Numbered from the stretch's first letter, positions 25,817 to 35,528 are shown. The stretch is DNA of 64,000 bases from Labrys sp. KNU-23 (GCF_008330945.1 NZ_CP043489.1:3483501-3547500), one strand, 5' to 3'. Notes: a model not told the origin generated them from the letters alone. Translations and numbers: made by a program.

Positions 25817-28430
25817 TCACAATCCTTCCCGGCACCACGATGATCTTTTTGGGAGCACGCCCTTCCAGCACGCGCTGGACGGCTTCATCAGCCAGTGTGG
25901 CAGCTTCGACTTCCTTTGGCGATGCCGTTTTCGGCACCGTGAGATCGGCCCGCTTCTTGCCGTTGAACTGCACCGGCAGGGTGATGGTGTCGTCTTCCAG
26001 CAGGGCCGGATCGGCCACCGGCCAGGAAGCCTCGGCCACCAGGCCCTGACAGCCGAGCGCGCTCCAGCATTCCTCGGCCAGATGGGGCATCATCGGCGCG
26101 ATCAGCTGCACCAGCATGACGCCGGCTTCCTTCAGGGCAGCGGCGAGATTGGCGGGCACTGCCTCGCCGTTCTTGTAGCCGTCCAGCGCGCGCCCGAGGC
26201 TGTTCACCAGCGTGTAGATATGCGCCACGCAGCGGTTGAAGCCGAGGCGCTCGATATCGGCCTCGACGGCGGCCAGGGCCCGGTGCGCCGCCTTGCGCAC
26301 GGCCTGAACATCGTCACCGCTCGCGGCGGGGCCGACCGGGGAGGCCGTATGGGCGGCGATCTCGTTGACGATGCGCCAGATGCGCTGCACGAAGCGGCCG
26401 GCGCCCTGCACACCGTCCTCGGTCCAGATCACGTCGCGCTCGGGTGGCGAGTCCGACAGCATGAACCAGCGCGCCGTATCGGCGCCGTAGTCGGCGATGA
26501 TGTCATCGGGATCGACGACATTCTTCTTCGACTTCGACATCTTCTCGATCGAACCGATCTCGACCGGTTCACCCGTGCGGTTGTTGAAGGCGCGGCGTTC
26601 GGCGCCATCGCCCTCGATGCGGACGTCGGCCGGCACCACCCATTCGCCATTTTCGGCACGATAAGTCTCGTGCACCACCATGCCCTGGGTGAACAGGCCC
26701 TTGAAGGGCTCGTCCAGGCCGACATGGCCGGTCTTCTTCATGGCGCGCACGAAGAAGCGGCTATAGAGCAGATGCAGGATGGCGTGCTCGATGCCGCCGA
26801 TATACTGGTCGACCGGCAGCCAGGCATCGGCTTCCTTGCGGACGGTCGGCGCCGTCTCGATCCACGGATCGGTAAATCGTGCGAAATACCAGGAGGAATC
26901 GACGAAGGTGTCCATCGTGTCCGTCTCACGGCGGGCCGGCTTGCCGCATTGCGGGCAGTCGACATGGCGCCAGGTCGGATGATGGTCGAGCGGATTGCCG
27001 GGCCGGTCGAAGGTGACGTCGTCGGGCAGCTTGACCGGCAGGTCCTTCTTGGGCACCGGTACGACGCCGCAGACCTCGCAATGGATCACCGGGATCGGGC
27101 AGCCCCAATAGCGCTGGCGCGAGATACCCCAGTCGCGCAGGCGGAAATTGACCTTGCGCTCGGCCACGGGGGCGTTGCCGCGCGTCCGGCTTTCCAGCCG
27201 GCGGGCCACCTCTTCCTTGGCCTGCTCGATGGTCATGCCATCGAGGAACCGCGAATTGATCAGCCGCCCATCGCCGTCATAGGCAATGTCGGTGATCACG
27301 AAGCTGGCCGGATCCTGGTCGGGCGGGCACACCACCGGCGTGTTGCCCAGGCCATAGGCGTTGACGAAGTCGAGGTCGCGCTGGTCATGCGCCGGGCAGC
27401 CGAAGATGGCGCCGGTGCCATATTCCATCAGCACGAAATTGGCGACGTAAACAGGCAGCTTCCAGTCCGGATCGAAGGGATGCACGGCGCGGATGCCGGT
27501 GTCGAAGCCCTTCTTCTCGGCCGTTTCGATCACGGCCGCCGAGGTGCCCGTACGCCCAATCTCCTCGATGAAGGCGGCCAGTTCCGGATTGTTGGCGGCG
27601 GCGGCCTTGGCGAGCGGATGGTCGGCCGCCACAGCCATGAACTTGGCGCCGAACAGCGTGTCGGGGCGGGTGGTGTAGATCAGCAGGTCGTTCTCGCCCT
27701 GCGGCGCCGTGGCCGCGTCGAGTTCGAAGCGCACCTGCAGGCCCTCGGACCGGCCGATCCAGTTCTTCTGCATCAGCCGGACCTTCTCCGGCCAGCGATC
27801 CAGCGTGTCCAGGGCCGAGAGCAGATCCTGCGAATAGTCGGTGATCTTGAAGAACCACTGGGTCAGCTCGCGCTGCTCGACCAGGGCGCCCGAGCGCCAG
27901 CCGCGGCCGTCGATCACCTGCTCATTGGCGAGGACGGTATGATCGACCGGATCCCAGTTGACCTTGGAGACCTTGCGTTCCACCAGGCCTGCCTGCAGGA
28001 AATCCAGGAACATCGCCTGCTGGTGGCGGTAATAGGAGGGATCGCAGGTGGCGATCTCGCGGCTCCAGTCCAGCGACAGGCCCATCGATTTGAGCTGGCC
28101 GCGCATGGTGTCGATATTGGCATAGGTCCATTTGGCCGGGTGCGTCTTGTTCTGCATCGCGGCATTCTCGGCCGGCATGCCGAAGGCGTCCCAGCCCATC
28201 GGGTGCAGCACGTTGAAGCCCTTGGCCCGGCGATAGCGCGCCACCACGTCGCCCATGGTGTAGTTGCGCACATGGCCCATATGGATGCGCCCGGAGGGAT
28301 AGGGGAACATCTCGAGCACGTAATAGCGCGGACGCGGATCCTCATTCCTGGTTTCGAAGATCGCCTGGTCGGCCCAGATCTTCTGCCATCTGGGCTCGGC
28401 GTCGCGGGCGTTATAGCGCTCGGTGGTCAT
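25803..28430 (-). CDS. leuS: Leucyl-tRNA synthetase
   Basis: An approximately 875-residue class I synthetase. The HIGH motif is seen in PYPSGRIHMGHVRN near residue 45 and the KMSKS loop in IEKMSKSKKNVV late in the catalytic domain; the CP1 editing domain (GTGAIFGCPAHD) lies between, and the anticodon-binding domain follows. ATG 28430 gives the family start MTTERYNARDAEPRWQ; an in-frame ATG at 28463 would add 11 residues and neither has a good ribosome binding site. First gene of the leuS-lptE-holA run. Confidence 0.96.
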   Translation of the reverse strand: MTTERYNARDAEPRWQKIWADQAIFETRNEDPRPRYYVLEMFPYPSGRIHMGHVRNYTMGDVVARYRRAKGFNVLHPMGWDAFGMPAENAAMQNKTHPAKWTYANIDTMRGQLKSMGLSLDWSREIATCDPSYYRHQQAMFLDFLQAGLVERKVSKVNWDPVDHTVLANEQVIDGRGWRSGALVEQRELTQWFFKITDYSQDLLSALDTLDRWPEKVRLMQKNWIGRSEGLQVRFELDAATAPQGENDLLIYTTRPDTLFGAKFMAVAADHPLAKAAAANNPELAAFIEEIGRTGTSAAVIETAEKKGFDTGIRAVHPFDPDWKLPVYVANFVLMEYGTGAIFGCPAHDQRDLDFVNAYGLGNTPVVCPPDQDPASFVITDIAYDGDGRLINSRFLDGMTIEQAKEEVARRLESRTRGNAPVAERKVNFRLRDWGISRQRYWGCPIPVIHCEVCGVVPVPKKDLPVKLPDDVTFDRPGNPLDHHPTWRHVDCPQCGKPARRETDTMDTFVDSSWYFARFTDPWIETAPTVRKEADAWLPVDQYIGGIEHAILHLLYSRFFVRAMKKTGHVGLDEPFKGLFTQGMVVHETYRAENGEWVVPADVRIEGDGAERRAFNNRTGEPVEIGSIEKMSKSKKNVVDPDDIIADYGADTARWFMLSDSPPERDVIWTEDGVQGAGRFVQRIWRIVNEIAAHTASPVGPAASGDDVQAVRKAAHRALAAVEADIERLGFNRCVAHIYTLVNSLGRALDGYKNGEAVPANLAAALKEAGVMLVQLIAPMMPHLAEECWSALGCQGLVAEASWPVADPALLEDDTITLPVQFNGKKRADLTVPKTASPKEVEAATLADEAVQRVLEGRAPKKIIVVPGRIVNVVV

Positions 28431-28587
28431 GGGGGAGGGAACTCGGAGTTGAATAGTCAACATTTGGTTGAATTTTGAAACGCAGCTTTTAGCGGGCGCA
28501 GCGGTGCAAAGCTAGCCTTGTCTCCTTTCGAAGGCCTGAAGAATCTGCGGGAAATCACCCGACAGGGTCGGCACAGGCACAGTTTTG

Positions 28588-28679
28588 TCATGCCCGGGCT
28601 TGACCCGGGCATCCAGCGTCGCCGGATTTCCGCACTGGAAACGAGAGCTGGATTGCCGGGTCGAGCCCGGCAATGGCAA
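28588..28679. repeat. CCCGGGC-type dispersed repeat (family 3), full copy
   Basis: Two arms, each itself a hairpin (GCCCGGG-CTTGA-CCCGGGC at the left, GCCGGG-TCGA-GCCCGGC at the right), flank a spacer; ATCCAG and CTGGAT also pair. It lies in the 292-bp gap upstream of leuS. Elements of this look are widespread in Alphaproteobacteria. Confidence 0.75.
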
Positions 28680-28722
28680 AGGGTGAGCCGACGTCAATGG
28701 CCGAACGTCGGGCAGACCCCGC

Positions 28723-29814
28723 CTATTCGGCCAGCTTGACCGGCACCGGGCGCGTCAACAGGTCGACGTAGAAATCGGAGAAGCGCTTGTTGTCGAACTG
28801 CTTGACCACTTTCACCTTCTGCAGGAGCTCCGTCGGCTGCTTCTGCCAATAGCCGAGCGTGCGGCCATAGCCCGGCCCGAACGCCACATCGACGTCGATA
28901 TAGAGATCGTCGACCTTGGTCGCAAAGCTGGGATCGACCAGGTAGGCGAGCGCGAGCGTATCGAACACGCTGGCCTTGGCCTTGTCGTCCTTGGCGAATT
29001 TCTTGGCCATCCAGCTGTCTTGGAAGAGTTTCTGGATCGGGCCGGCGCCGGCGATCAGCCGGTCGAATTCGGGCTTGCCGATCTGGGTGATGTCGGTGAC
29101 GTCGAGCGGAATGAGGGCCTGCTCGATCGGCTCGCGCATGACGATGCGGGCGGCCTCCGGATCGATCCAGACGTTCATCTCGGCGGCGGGGGTCGTGTTG
29201 CCTTTCACATCCACCGCGCCGGCCATGTAGACGATGCGCCTGATCAGCGGCACGATTTCGGGGTTCTTGCGGATTGCCAGGGCGATGTTGGTGGCCGGCC
29301 CGATCACCAGGAGCGAGACCTCGTGCGGATTGGCCTTGATCGTATCAACGATGAAGTCGACCGCATCTTCCTGGCGCAGCTTGGCCTTCTTGGCGAAGCC
29401 GTCCGGCGGCGCGATCAGGTCGGTATCCTTGGGTTGCGGGCGATGGAACGAGGTCTTGTAGCTTTCGCCGAAGCCGAACAGGGCCCGCTCGTGCTCGAAG
29501 CTGCGGGGATCGTGGACGAGGGGCAGGTTCGCGCCGGCATAGACGCCGACCTTGTCCTCGATGCCAAGGCGTTCGACGGCGCGCAGGGCGTCGGCGACTT
29601 CCTGCTTCAGCCAGTCATTGCCGGTGACCACGGTGATGCCCAGAAGATCGATCGCCTTGTCCTTCTGCAACTGGGCCGCCATGATCAGCACCTGGCCGTC
29701 ATCGCCGATCGTCGAGAAATCCGTGTCGAGAATGACTTTCTCCGGCGCCGCATAAGCGGGCGAAGCCAGGAATGCGCCTGCAGCGAGAAGGGCGGCCGCC
29801 ACCAATCGTTTCAT
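28723..29814 (-). CDS. Exported nucleoside hydrolase
   Basis: A 363-residue inosine-uridine nucleoside hydrolase. After a signal peptide (residues 1-22, AYA-A) comes the calcium site, seen as LDTDFSTIGDDGQ (Asp30, Asp32, Asp38, Asp39). This is a DTDxxxxxDD variant with two extra residues relative to the usual DTDxGxDD. Later landmarks are VIGPATNIALAIR and MNVWIDPEAARIV. The signal peptide implies periplasmic cleavage of nucleosides to base and ribose. ATG 29814 has AGGAGGAA at a 7-base spacing; a longer open frame to 29949 lacks family features. Confidence 0.85.
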   Translation of the reverse strand: MKRLVAAALLAAGAFLASPAYAAPEKVILDTDFSTIGDDGQVLIMAAQLQKDKAIDLLGITVVTGNDWLKQEVADALRAVERLGIEDKVGVYAGANLPLVHDPRSFEHERALFGFGESYKTSFHRPQPKDTDLIAPPDGFAKKAKLRQEDAVDFIVDTIKANPHEVSLLVIGPATNIALAIRKNPEIVPLIRRIVYMAGAVDVKGNTTPAAEMNVWIDPEAARIVMREPIEQALIPLDVTDITQIGKPEFDRLIAGAGPIQKLFQDSWMAKKFAKDDKAKASVFDTLALAYLVDPSFATKVDDLYIDVDVAFGPGYGRTLGYWQKQPTELLQKVKVVKQFDNKRFSDFYVDLLTRPVPVKLAE

Positions 29815-29992
29815 CGAAAATTTCCTCCTGATCTTGGTCTTGTGATGTCCCGACAGACAGGGCATGCGACTTGAGTGTGTAAAGTCTTCAGTACCTCGGT
29901 AATAACGGAAGTGGCTTGCGAAAATAAATAATATTCCTCGCAGTGCCATCCTTCAGCCTTGCTGAGATCTTTCGATCGAGAGATCAGGATGA

Positions 29993-30685
29993 TCAATACT
30001 TGCTCGAGCAGGCAAGTTTTTGCTTGTCGACACTCAAATTGGCTGGCTGCAACCGCAGATCGGCCAGGAATGTATCCATGTCTTTTTCGGTTAACTTTGC
30101 TTTGTCAGGCGAGGTCCAGGTGAGAAAATACAGGCTCTGGCATCCAATCTGGGCGCTGCCCGTTATCGCCACCCGTCTCTTACCCTTCATGGTCGTGTAC
30201 TCGACCGTTTGACGGGTGACTACGATCTCCGGGTTCGCAGGGGAGGATTTGCTGCCGACTTTGGTAAAGATCCGCGGGTAGTAATCGATATAATCGTCCA
30301 TGCTGATCGGATAGGTCTGATGCAAACCTTCCGTGTCCAGTGGCGCCAGCCACGACTTTCGGGCGGTGGCATGTCTCGGAAGCTTGATCCGACGGCTGGT
30401 GCCTATGGTTGTGAGGCCAAGTGCCGGAGCCGAATTGCCCTGTACGCCCCACAAGCCCTGCAAATCACCACAAAGCAGCCCTTGCCACCCATGTTGCTGA
30501 CCGTACCACAGTTGGCAGCCATAGTGAGGCGTGATCAACTTCTGGATCTGACACATGCCGCCTTGCGATGAGACGAAATATTGAGCGTCACTGTCCCGCA
30601 GCAAACGAATGTTGCAGGCTTCGTTGGAGGCTGCTGGGGCGATGAACCAGGGCAGGACTAACGCTGCAACCAAGAACGCTCTCAT
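29993..30685 (-). CDS. Secreted protein of unknown function
   Basis: A 230-residue protein with a signal peptide (residues 1-20, APAASNEA) and seven or so Cys residues in the mature part, suggesting disulfides in the periplasm. It also has a C-terminal LRLQPANLSVDKQKLACSS region. I recognise no family. ATG 30685 follows GGAAG. The open frame extends upstream to 31204 but overlaps the VWA gene in antisense and is not real. Confidence 0.65.
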   Translation of the reverse strand: MRAFLVAALVLPWFIAPAASNEACNIRLLRDSDAQYFVSSQGGMCQIQKLITPHYGCQLWYGQQHGWQGLLCGDLQGLWGVQGNSAPALGLTTIGTSRRIKLPRHATARKSWLAPLDTEGLHQTYPISMDDYIDYYPRIFTKVGSKSSPANPEIVVTRQTVEYTTMKGKRRVAITGSAQIGCQSLYFLTWTSPDKAKLTEKDMDTFLADLRLQPANLSVDKQKLACSSKY

Positions 30686-30974
30686 CTCATTGCTTCCATG
30701 ACACGCGGTGGATAAATCGACACGATCCGCGATCTTGAAGCAAGCGTGGAGCATGGCAATGGTACAGTCGCCAGCGCATGCTTTTGCAACCCAGCATGTC
30801 GGAATCAGAGTCGCTCTCGGCTCGACACTGTTCCGTCGGAAACAGGCCATGCTCTGCGGGGCGTCGATCGTCCACTTTGCCGCTCTTGCGTCACAGCTAT
30901 AGCCCGACTTTGCCATCATCGGTGGCGAGCTTGGCGTGTCGCAACTCGATTGCAGAACGCCCGGGAGATACGCC

Positions 30975-32093
30975 GTGAAATCCGCTCTTCGCCTCGCTTT
31001 CGCGACGGCCAGCCTGCTTGCGCTCGCCATGCCGATCCTGCCTGCCCATGCGACCTCGGACTCTAAACTGCGACCGCGCGTCGAAGTCGCCTTCGTGCTC
31101 GACACCACCGGCTCGATGGCGAGCCTGATCGACGGTGCCAAGCGCAAGATCTGGTCGATCGCCAACGCCATCGTCGACGCCAATCCGGATGCGGAGATCC
31201 GCATCGCCCTGATCGGCTATCGCGACCGCGGCGATGCCTATGTCACCGACGTCCATGCCCTCACCGGCGACATCCAGGGGCTGTATGGCGATCTGGTGCA
31301 ATATACCGCCGATGGCGGCGGCGACACGCCCGAATCCGTGAACGAAGCCTTGGACAAGGCTGTCCGCAGCCTGCAATGGGACAGCGGTGGCCAGACCCGC
31401 AAGATCATCTTCCTGGTGGGCGATGCGCCGCCGCACATGGATTATCCCAACGCGCCGCGCTACCCAGAAATCGTCAAGGCGGCGGTGGCCAAAGGCATCG
31501 TGGTCAACACGGTCCAGGCTGGCGATGCCGGCGACACCCGGCAGATCTGGCAGGACATCGCCCGGCGCGGCAATGGCCGCTATTTGCCGATCCCCCAGGA
31601 TGGCGGGCAGATCGTCGAGATACCCACGCCCTATGACGAGGACATCCTGCAGCTTCAGCAATCGCTCGACGATACCGTGCTGCCCTATGGCGATGGCGAA
31701 AGGCAGCAGGCCGTCCGCAACAAGATGGAGCTGCGCAAGCAGGCGCCGGCCCCGGCCCAGGTCGATAATTCCAGCTTCTACAGCAAGAAGGCCGGCCCCA
31801 AGGAGGTGGTGACAGGCGAGGGAGATCTCACCGCCGATATCGCCAATGGCCGCCAGAGCCTCGACAAGGTGGCGGCCTCGGCGCTTCCCAAGGTGCTGCA
31901 AGGCAAGTCCGAAGCCGAGCGCAAGGCCTATGTCGAAGAGCAACTCGCCAAGCGCAAGGGGCTGCAGGAGAGGCTTGCCGAGATCAATCGCAAGCGCGAT
32001 GCCTTTGTGGCGGCCGAGCGCTCCAAGACCGGCAGCAAGAAAGCCGATTCCTTCGATGCGGCCGTGCAGGAAACGCTCAAGCAGCAGCTTTGA
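30975..32093 (+). CDS. Secreted von Willebrand factor A domain protein
   Basis: A 372-residue protein with a signal peptide (about 1-24, PAHAT). The VWA domain spans about 32-230 with the MIDAS metal site: DTTGSMASL (Asp, Ser, Ser), a Thr in GGGDTPESV, and the Asp in LVGDAPPHMD. A helical, Lys/Glu-rich C-terminal half (about 270-372) looks like a coiled coil. GTG 30975 has GGGAG at a 7-base spacing. The role is unknown; VWA proteins usually scaffold other proteins by a metal-bridged contact. Convergent with the next gene, 6 bp apart. Confidence 0.8.
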   Translation: MKSALRLAFATASLLALAMPILPAHATSDSKLRPRVEVAFVLDTTGSMASLIDGAKRKIWSIANAIVDANPDAEIRIALIGYRDRGDAYVTDVHALTGDIQGLYGDLVQYTADGGGDTPESVNEALDKAVRSLQWDSGGQTRKIIFLVGDAPPHMDYPNAPRYPEIVKAAVAKGIVVNTVQAGDAGDTRQIWQDIARRGNGRYLPIPQDGGQIVEIPTPYDEDILQLQQSLDDTVLPYGDGERQQAVRNKMELRKQAPAPAQVDNSSFYSKKAGPKEVVTGEGDLTADIANGRQSLDKVAASALPKVLQGKSEAERKAYVEEQLAKRKGLQERLAEINRKRDAFVAAERSKTGSKKADSFDAAVQETLKQQL

Positions 32094-32099
32094 CGTCGC

Positions 32100-32891
32100 T
32101 TACGGCGCTTTCTGGCCTGCCAGCCCGATCAGGCTCTCGAAGGCGGCTGACGTGGCGTGGCCGTCGGCCTTGGCCTTGACCAGGAGCTTGTCCTGGTCCT
32201 GGGCGAAGACGGCCTGCTCGATCTTGACGTCGAGGCCCGGTATTTCCGGCACGGAGGCCCGGGCCTTGTCCTTGTCGAGGGCCTTGGCCACGGCATCGGT
32301 GAAACGCTGGTTGAGATTACCGAGCAGGGCGGTCGCGATCTCGGTGATTTGCGGATCGCCGGTCTTGATCGAGGCTTCGCCCTTCACCCGCAAGGCGACC
32401 TGTCGCGGCGTCGGGATGTAGAGCTCGACCGGGATGGTGATGGCAATCCTGTCGGTGGCGATCTTGGTCTTGATCTTCTGCCCCAGCACTTTGGCGCAGC
32501 CCCAGGCCGTCACCTTGCCGGCAACGTCGATCACCGCCGTGTCGCCCTCGGCGCGAATATGGGCGCTGTCGATGCTGTTGACCACGAGATTGGGGCCCTT
32601 GCGGGCACAGGCATCCTCGGGAAACGGCAGTTTGCGCGCGATCGCCAGGGCGTTGTCCTGCAACGATTTCAGGTCGCCGGTAACGGCGAGGTCGAGCTGG
32701 ACGCCGCCCCCCTCGCTCTTGCTGTCGAGGGAAGCCTGGATCGGAATGTCGAGCGGAATGCCGAAGACCGGCACGGATATCGTGGTCGGACCGATGTCGA
32801 GGGCGAAGGCTGCCCGTCCAAGTCCGTAGATCAGGAGCGCTGCCAGGGTGCTTCTTGCCAAGATAGATTTGGCCACCTTGAATTGTATCAT
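32100..32891 (-). CDS. Secreted protein of unknown function
   Basis: A 263-residue protein with a hydrophobic export signal (about residues 5-30, ending AAFAL). The mature part has alternating polar/apolar strands, e.g. TAVIDVAGKVTAWGC and RIAITIPVELYIPTPRQVALRV, with two Cys (CARK and GCAK). It suggests a beta-rich lipid- or ligand-binding fold, but I name no family. ATG 32891 has AAGGAGG at an 8-base spacing; GTG 32912 has none. Confidence 0.7.
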   Translation of the reverse strand: MIQFKVAKSILARSTLAALLIYGLGRAAFALDIGPTTISVPVFGIPLDIPIQASLDSKSEGGGVQLDLAVTGDLKSLQDNALAIARKLPFPEDACARKGPNLVVNSIDSAHIRAEGDTAVIDVAGKVTAWGCAKVLGQKIKTKIATDRIAITIPVELYIPTPRQVALRVKGEASIKTGDPQITEIATALLGNLNQRFTDAVAKALDKDKARASVPEIPGLDVKIEQAVFAQDQDKLLVKAKADGHATSAAFESLIGLAGQKAP

Positions 32892-33031
32892 CGGCCTGCC
32901 CTCCTTACGCACAACCCTTGTCCATGCAGGGCTTTTAGCATGGTCCGGCGAGGTTCCGGTAGCAATAGCCTGTCCGTCCTATTATGTCGGAAGCCTGCTT
33001 CGCCCTTTCGCCATTCTCTGGAAGTCATCCC

Positions 33032-33694
33032 ATGTCCGACGCCCCGGCCCGCCTTGCAGAGGTTCGCCTTGCCATTGCCCGTGCTGAAGCCGATGCGCTG
33101 CGCCCCGCCGGTTCGGTGACCCTGGTCGCCGTTTCCAAGACGTTCGGGCCGGAAGCGATCGAGCCGGTGCTTGCCGCGGGCCAGCGGGTCTTCGGCGAGA
33201 ACCGCGTGCAGGAGGCGCAGGGAAAATGGCCGGGTCTCAAGGCCGCCTATCCCGATGTCGAACTGCACCTCATCGGCCCGCTGCAGTCCAACAAGGCCAA
33301 GGAGGCGGTGGCCCTGTTCGACGTGATCCATACGGTCGATCGTCCCTCCGTGGCCCAGGCGCTCGCCAAGGAAATCGCCAGGCAGGGCAAGGCGCCGCGC
33401 CTGCTGGTGCAGGTCAATACGGGCGAGGAAGCCCAGAAGGCGGGTGTGCTTCCTCATGAAGCCGATGCCTTCATTGCGGCTTGCCGCGACGATTATGGCC
33501 TCGCGATCGATGGGCTGATGTGCATTCCGCCGGTGGAGCAGTCGCCCGGGCCGCATTTCGCCCTGCTCGCCAAGATCGCCGCCCGCAACGGGCTTTCAAT
33601 GCTGTCGATGGGCATGTCGAGCGATTTCGAGACGGCCATCGAGGTCGGCGCCACCCATGTGCGGGTGGGCAGCGCCATCTTCGGGATACGCTGA
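33032..33694 (+). CDS. YggS/PROSC-family PLP-binding protein
   Basis: A 220-residue single-domain alanine-racemase-fold protein. VAVSKTFG carries the PLP Lys; HLIGPLQSNKAK, LLVQVNTGEE, LSMGMSSDFETAIEVGATHVRVGSAIFG complete the family signature. YggS proteins act in pyridoxal phosphate homeostasis and influence amino- and keto-acid pools. ATG 33032 is the expected start. Confidence 0.95.
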   Translation: MSDAPARLAEVRLAIARAEADALRPAGSVTLVAVSKTFGPEAIEPVLAAGQRVFGENRVQEAQGKWPGLKAAYPDVELHLIGPLQSNKAKEAVALFDVIHTVDRPSVAQALAKEIARQGKAPRLLVQVNTGEEAQKAGVLPHEADAFIAACRDDYGLAIDGLMCIPPVEQSPGPHFALLAKIAARNGLSMLSMGMSSDFETAIEVGATHVRVGSAIFGIR

Positions 33695-33717
33695 CCGCTT
33701 CTTTCGGTGGGGGCTCG

Positions 33718-34575
33718 CTATTTCCTGCTTCCGTCGCTGGCGGGGTCGGCGAGGGGATAGCTCTTGTCGATCAGGCAGGCGCGCAACCAGGGGCTATCCT
33801 CATCCTCGCCGAGATCGGCGCTGATCTTGGGCGATGGTGTGTTCGTGCCGCTGGCATTGGCGGTTGCAGCCGGCTGGAGGGTCCAACGCCGGTCGGCGGA
33901 AGGCTGGCCGTCGGGGCAGGGGCTGTTGCCGTTCTCGTCGCCGCAGGTCGCGACCGTCTTGAGCTTGTCATCGGCGACTTCCGCCACAGTCTGGGTCGTG
34001 TAGAGCGCGTTGGTGGCGAAGTCCGTCGTCACGGAGCAGACCCGGTCCTTGTTCTGGTAGGTCCGCGTTCCCAGGCAGGTATAGATCTGATCATTGCCAC
34101 TCGGCAGAAAGTCGCAATCCGCGCTATAGCCCGCGAAGGGGCCGCCGGTGAACTGGGCGTTGAACCGGCGTTGCTTGAGGGCGATCTCGATCAGCCGCGG
34201 CAGCTTGGCATCGGCCTTGGAGAATTCGGCCAAATCGGAGGTACGCGCTTCAATCGCCTTGAGGAGATTGTTTTTGGGCGCCTCCTCGCCGGAATCGTCG
34301 GCTCCCTCCGTCTCGTCCTCCTGGTCCAGGCGAAGATCCCGCCGCGCCAGCCAATGTTTCTGGCTTTCGATCAGCATGGCGCGGATCTCCGGATCCTGGC
34401 TGGCCTTGAGGATCCTGGCATAGGCCGCACCCATCGCGGCATCGGCTTGCCGCAATGGTTTGTCAGCGCAGATGCGGCGTTCGATCGAGGTCGAGGCCTT
34501 CTTGCAGTCGATGGCGTGGGCGGGCAGGGCATGTAATGCGGTCAGGGCGACGATGCTGAAAGCCAGGCGTTTCAT
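33718..34575 (-). CDS. Secreted DUF1311 (LprI-like) protein
   Basis: A 285-residue protein with a signal peptide (1-22, PAHAID). The DUF1311 pattern Cys-x-x-Ala...Glu-x-x-Ile-Cys-x-x-x-x-Leu-x-x-x-Asp...Tyr covers residues 24-80, with the first Cys in IDCKKA. The rest holds further Cys residues (ADCDF, TCLG, VCSV, TCGDENGNSPC) that may form disulfides. In some DUF1311 proteins the fold inhibits lysozyme; that role is not shown here. ATG 34575 is the start with the signal peptide. Confidence 0.75.
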   Translation of the reverse strand: MKRLAFSIVALTALHALPAHAIDCKKASTSIERRICADKPLRQADAAMGAAYARILKASQDPEIRAMLIESQKHWLARRDLRLDQEDETEGADDSGEEAPKNNLLKAIEARTSDLAEFSKADAKLPRLIEIALKQRRFNAQFTGGPFAGYSADCDFLPSGNDQIYTCLGTRTYQNKDRVCSVTTDFATNALYTTQTVAEVADDKLKTVATCGDENGNSPCPDGQPSADRRWTLQPAATANASGTNTPSPKISADLGEDEDSPWLRACLIDKSYPLADPASDGSRK

Positions 34576-34646
34576 TGCGAATGTTCCAGGGGGGATCGAG
34601 AGGGGGAAAACGGGATCGAGGGAAGGCAGGCCGTAAAGCGCCGGTA

Positions 34647-35093
34647 TCAACGGCTCCTGCGCTTGTAGACGCCGTCTATCACGCTGCCCTCGCCGCCGCA
34701 GATGGCTGCCGCATCGGCGCCGCGAATCGTGATCGCACCCTTGTCGACGGAGAAGGCGAGGCCGAGGCCGGGGTTGGCCGCTTCGCCCTCCTCGTTGAGA
34801 TCAGCCACGATGTTGACGCGGGTAACCTTGCCTTCGAAGGCGTGACCTGAGATCGAGCCTTCGGCGATGAAGCCGCAATCGGCAACCGTTGCCGCCCCGT
34901 TTGGAACGCCGCCGATGGCGGCGCTTACCCGCCAATGCTCGCCGGTTCGCTTCACCACGAGCGTGGCTTCGCCGCTATCCCGGCGGACATAGGTGCCGGC
35001 GGCCATATCCTGGACGCTCATGGCCGCCGTCGCATCGGCAAAAGCCATGGCGGCAATCGCGCATCCGGCTGCGGCGAAAATGATCTTCCTCAT
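34647..35093 (-). CDS. Small secreted protein of unknown function
   Basis: A 148-residue protein with a signal peptide (about 1-24, ADATAA) and two mature Cys residues (ADCGF and AAICGG) likely to pair. A YVRRDSGEATLVVKRTGEHW stretch and later Gly/Ala-rich strands suggest a beta-barrel-like fold. It is cotranscribed at best with the DUF1311 gene 71 bp downstream. ATG 35093 has AAGGA at a 7-base spacing. No family recognised. Confidence 0.65.
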   Translation of the reverse strand: MRKIIFAAAGCAIAAMAFADATAAMSVQDMAAGTYVRRDSGEATLVVKRTGEHWRVSAAIGGVPNGAATVADCGFIAEGSISGHAFEGKVTRVNIVADLNEEGEAANPGLGLAFSVDKGAITIRGADAAAICGGEGSVIDGVYKRRSR

Positions 35094-35404
35094 CAATTCA
35101 TCCTTGCTATGAAAAATCTCGGGCATTTCGCAGGGCCGATGCCTTCGTCGTTCGACCACCATCACGGCATGGCGCGACAGGCGCGGCAGCACCTTGCGGA
35201 ACAGTTCCGGCGTGACGGCAACGCCGTCGCCGGGCTTGATGGTCGCTATACCGCTGCGCCCCGGCAGGCGAGACCTGCGCGCGGATGGGGGCGATCCTGT
35301 GCTTCAAGGGCTGACTTTCAATCATCTCGGCACAAATGCCTGTCGAAAGTGCATTGCTGCGATTCACAAATCATGGCGCACACCGTCATAATGCGATAGA
35401 GCGC

Positions 35405-35528
35405 TAAGGCGTTTTGCGATTTGTGGGAGTCACCAAGAATCGCAGAGACGCTCGAGCCAATCGATGGATTGGCTTGGAAACAAGGAGCTGGGGCAAAAGG
35501 GCGTTTTCGCTAAAACGCGCTTTGCTTT
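35405..35528. repeat. Two-hairpin dispersed element (family 1), copy 4, reverse orientation
   Basis: Module B GCGTTTTGCGATT...AATCGCAGAGACGC comes first, then a middle hairpin AGCCAATC-GATG-GATTGGCT, then module A (GGCAAAAGGGCGTTTT...AAAACGCGCTTTGC). Order is reversed relative to copy 2 and matches copy 5. Confidence 0.8.

Noticed and set aside
25605..28478. A 957-codon plus-strand open frame opposite leuS and lptE
   Set aside because: Antisense to leuS with HIGH and KMSKS in place; translation has the composition of a shadow frame.
30686..31204. Upstream extension of the 230-residue secreted protein
   Set aside because: It runs antisense into the VWA gene; the signal peptide starts at 30685.
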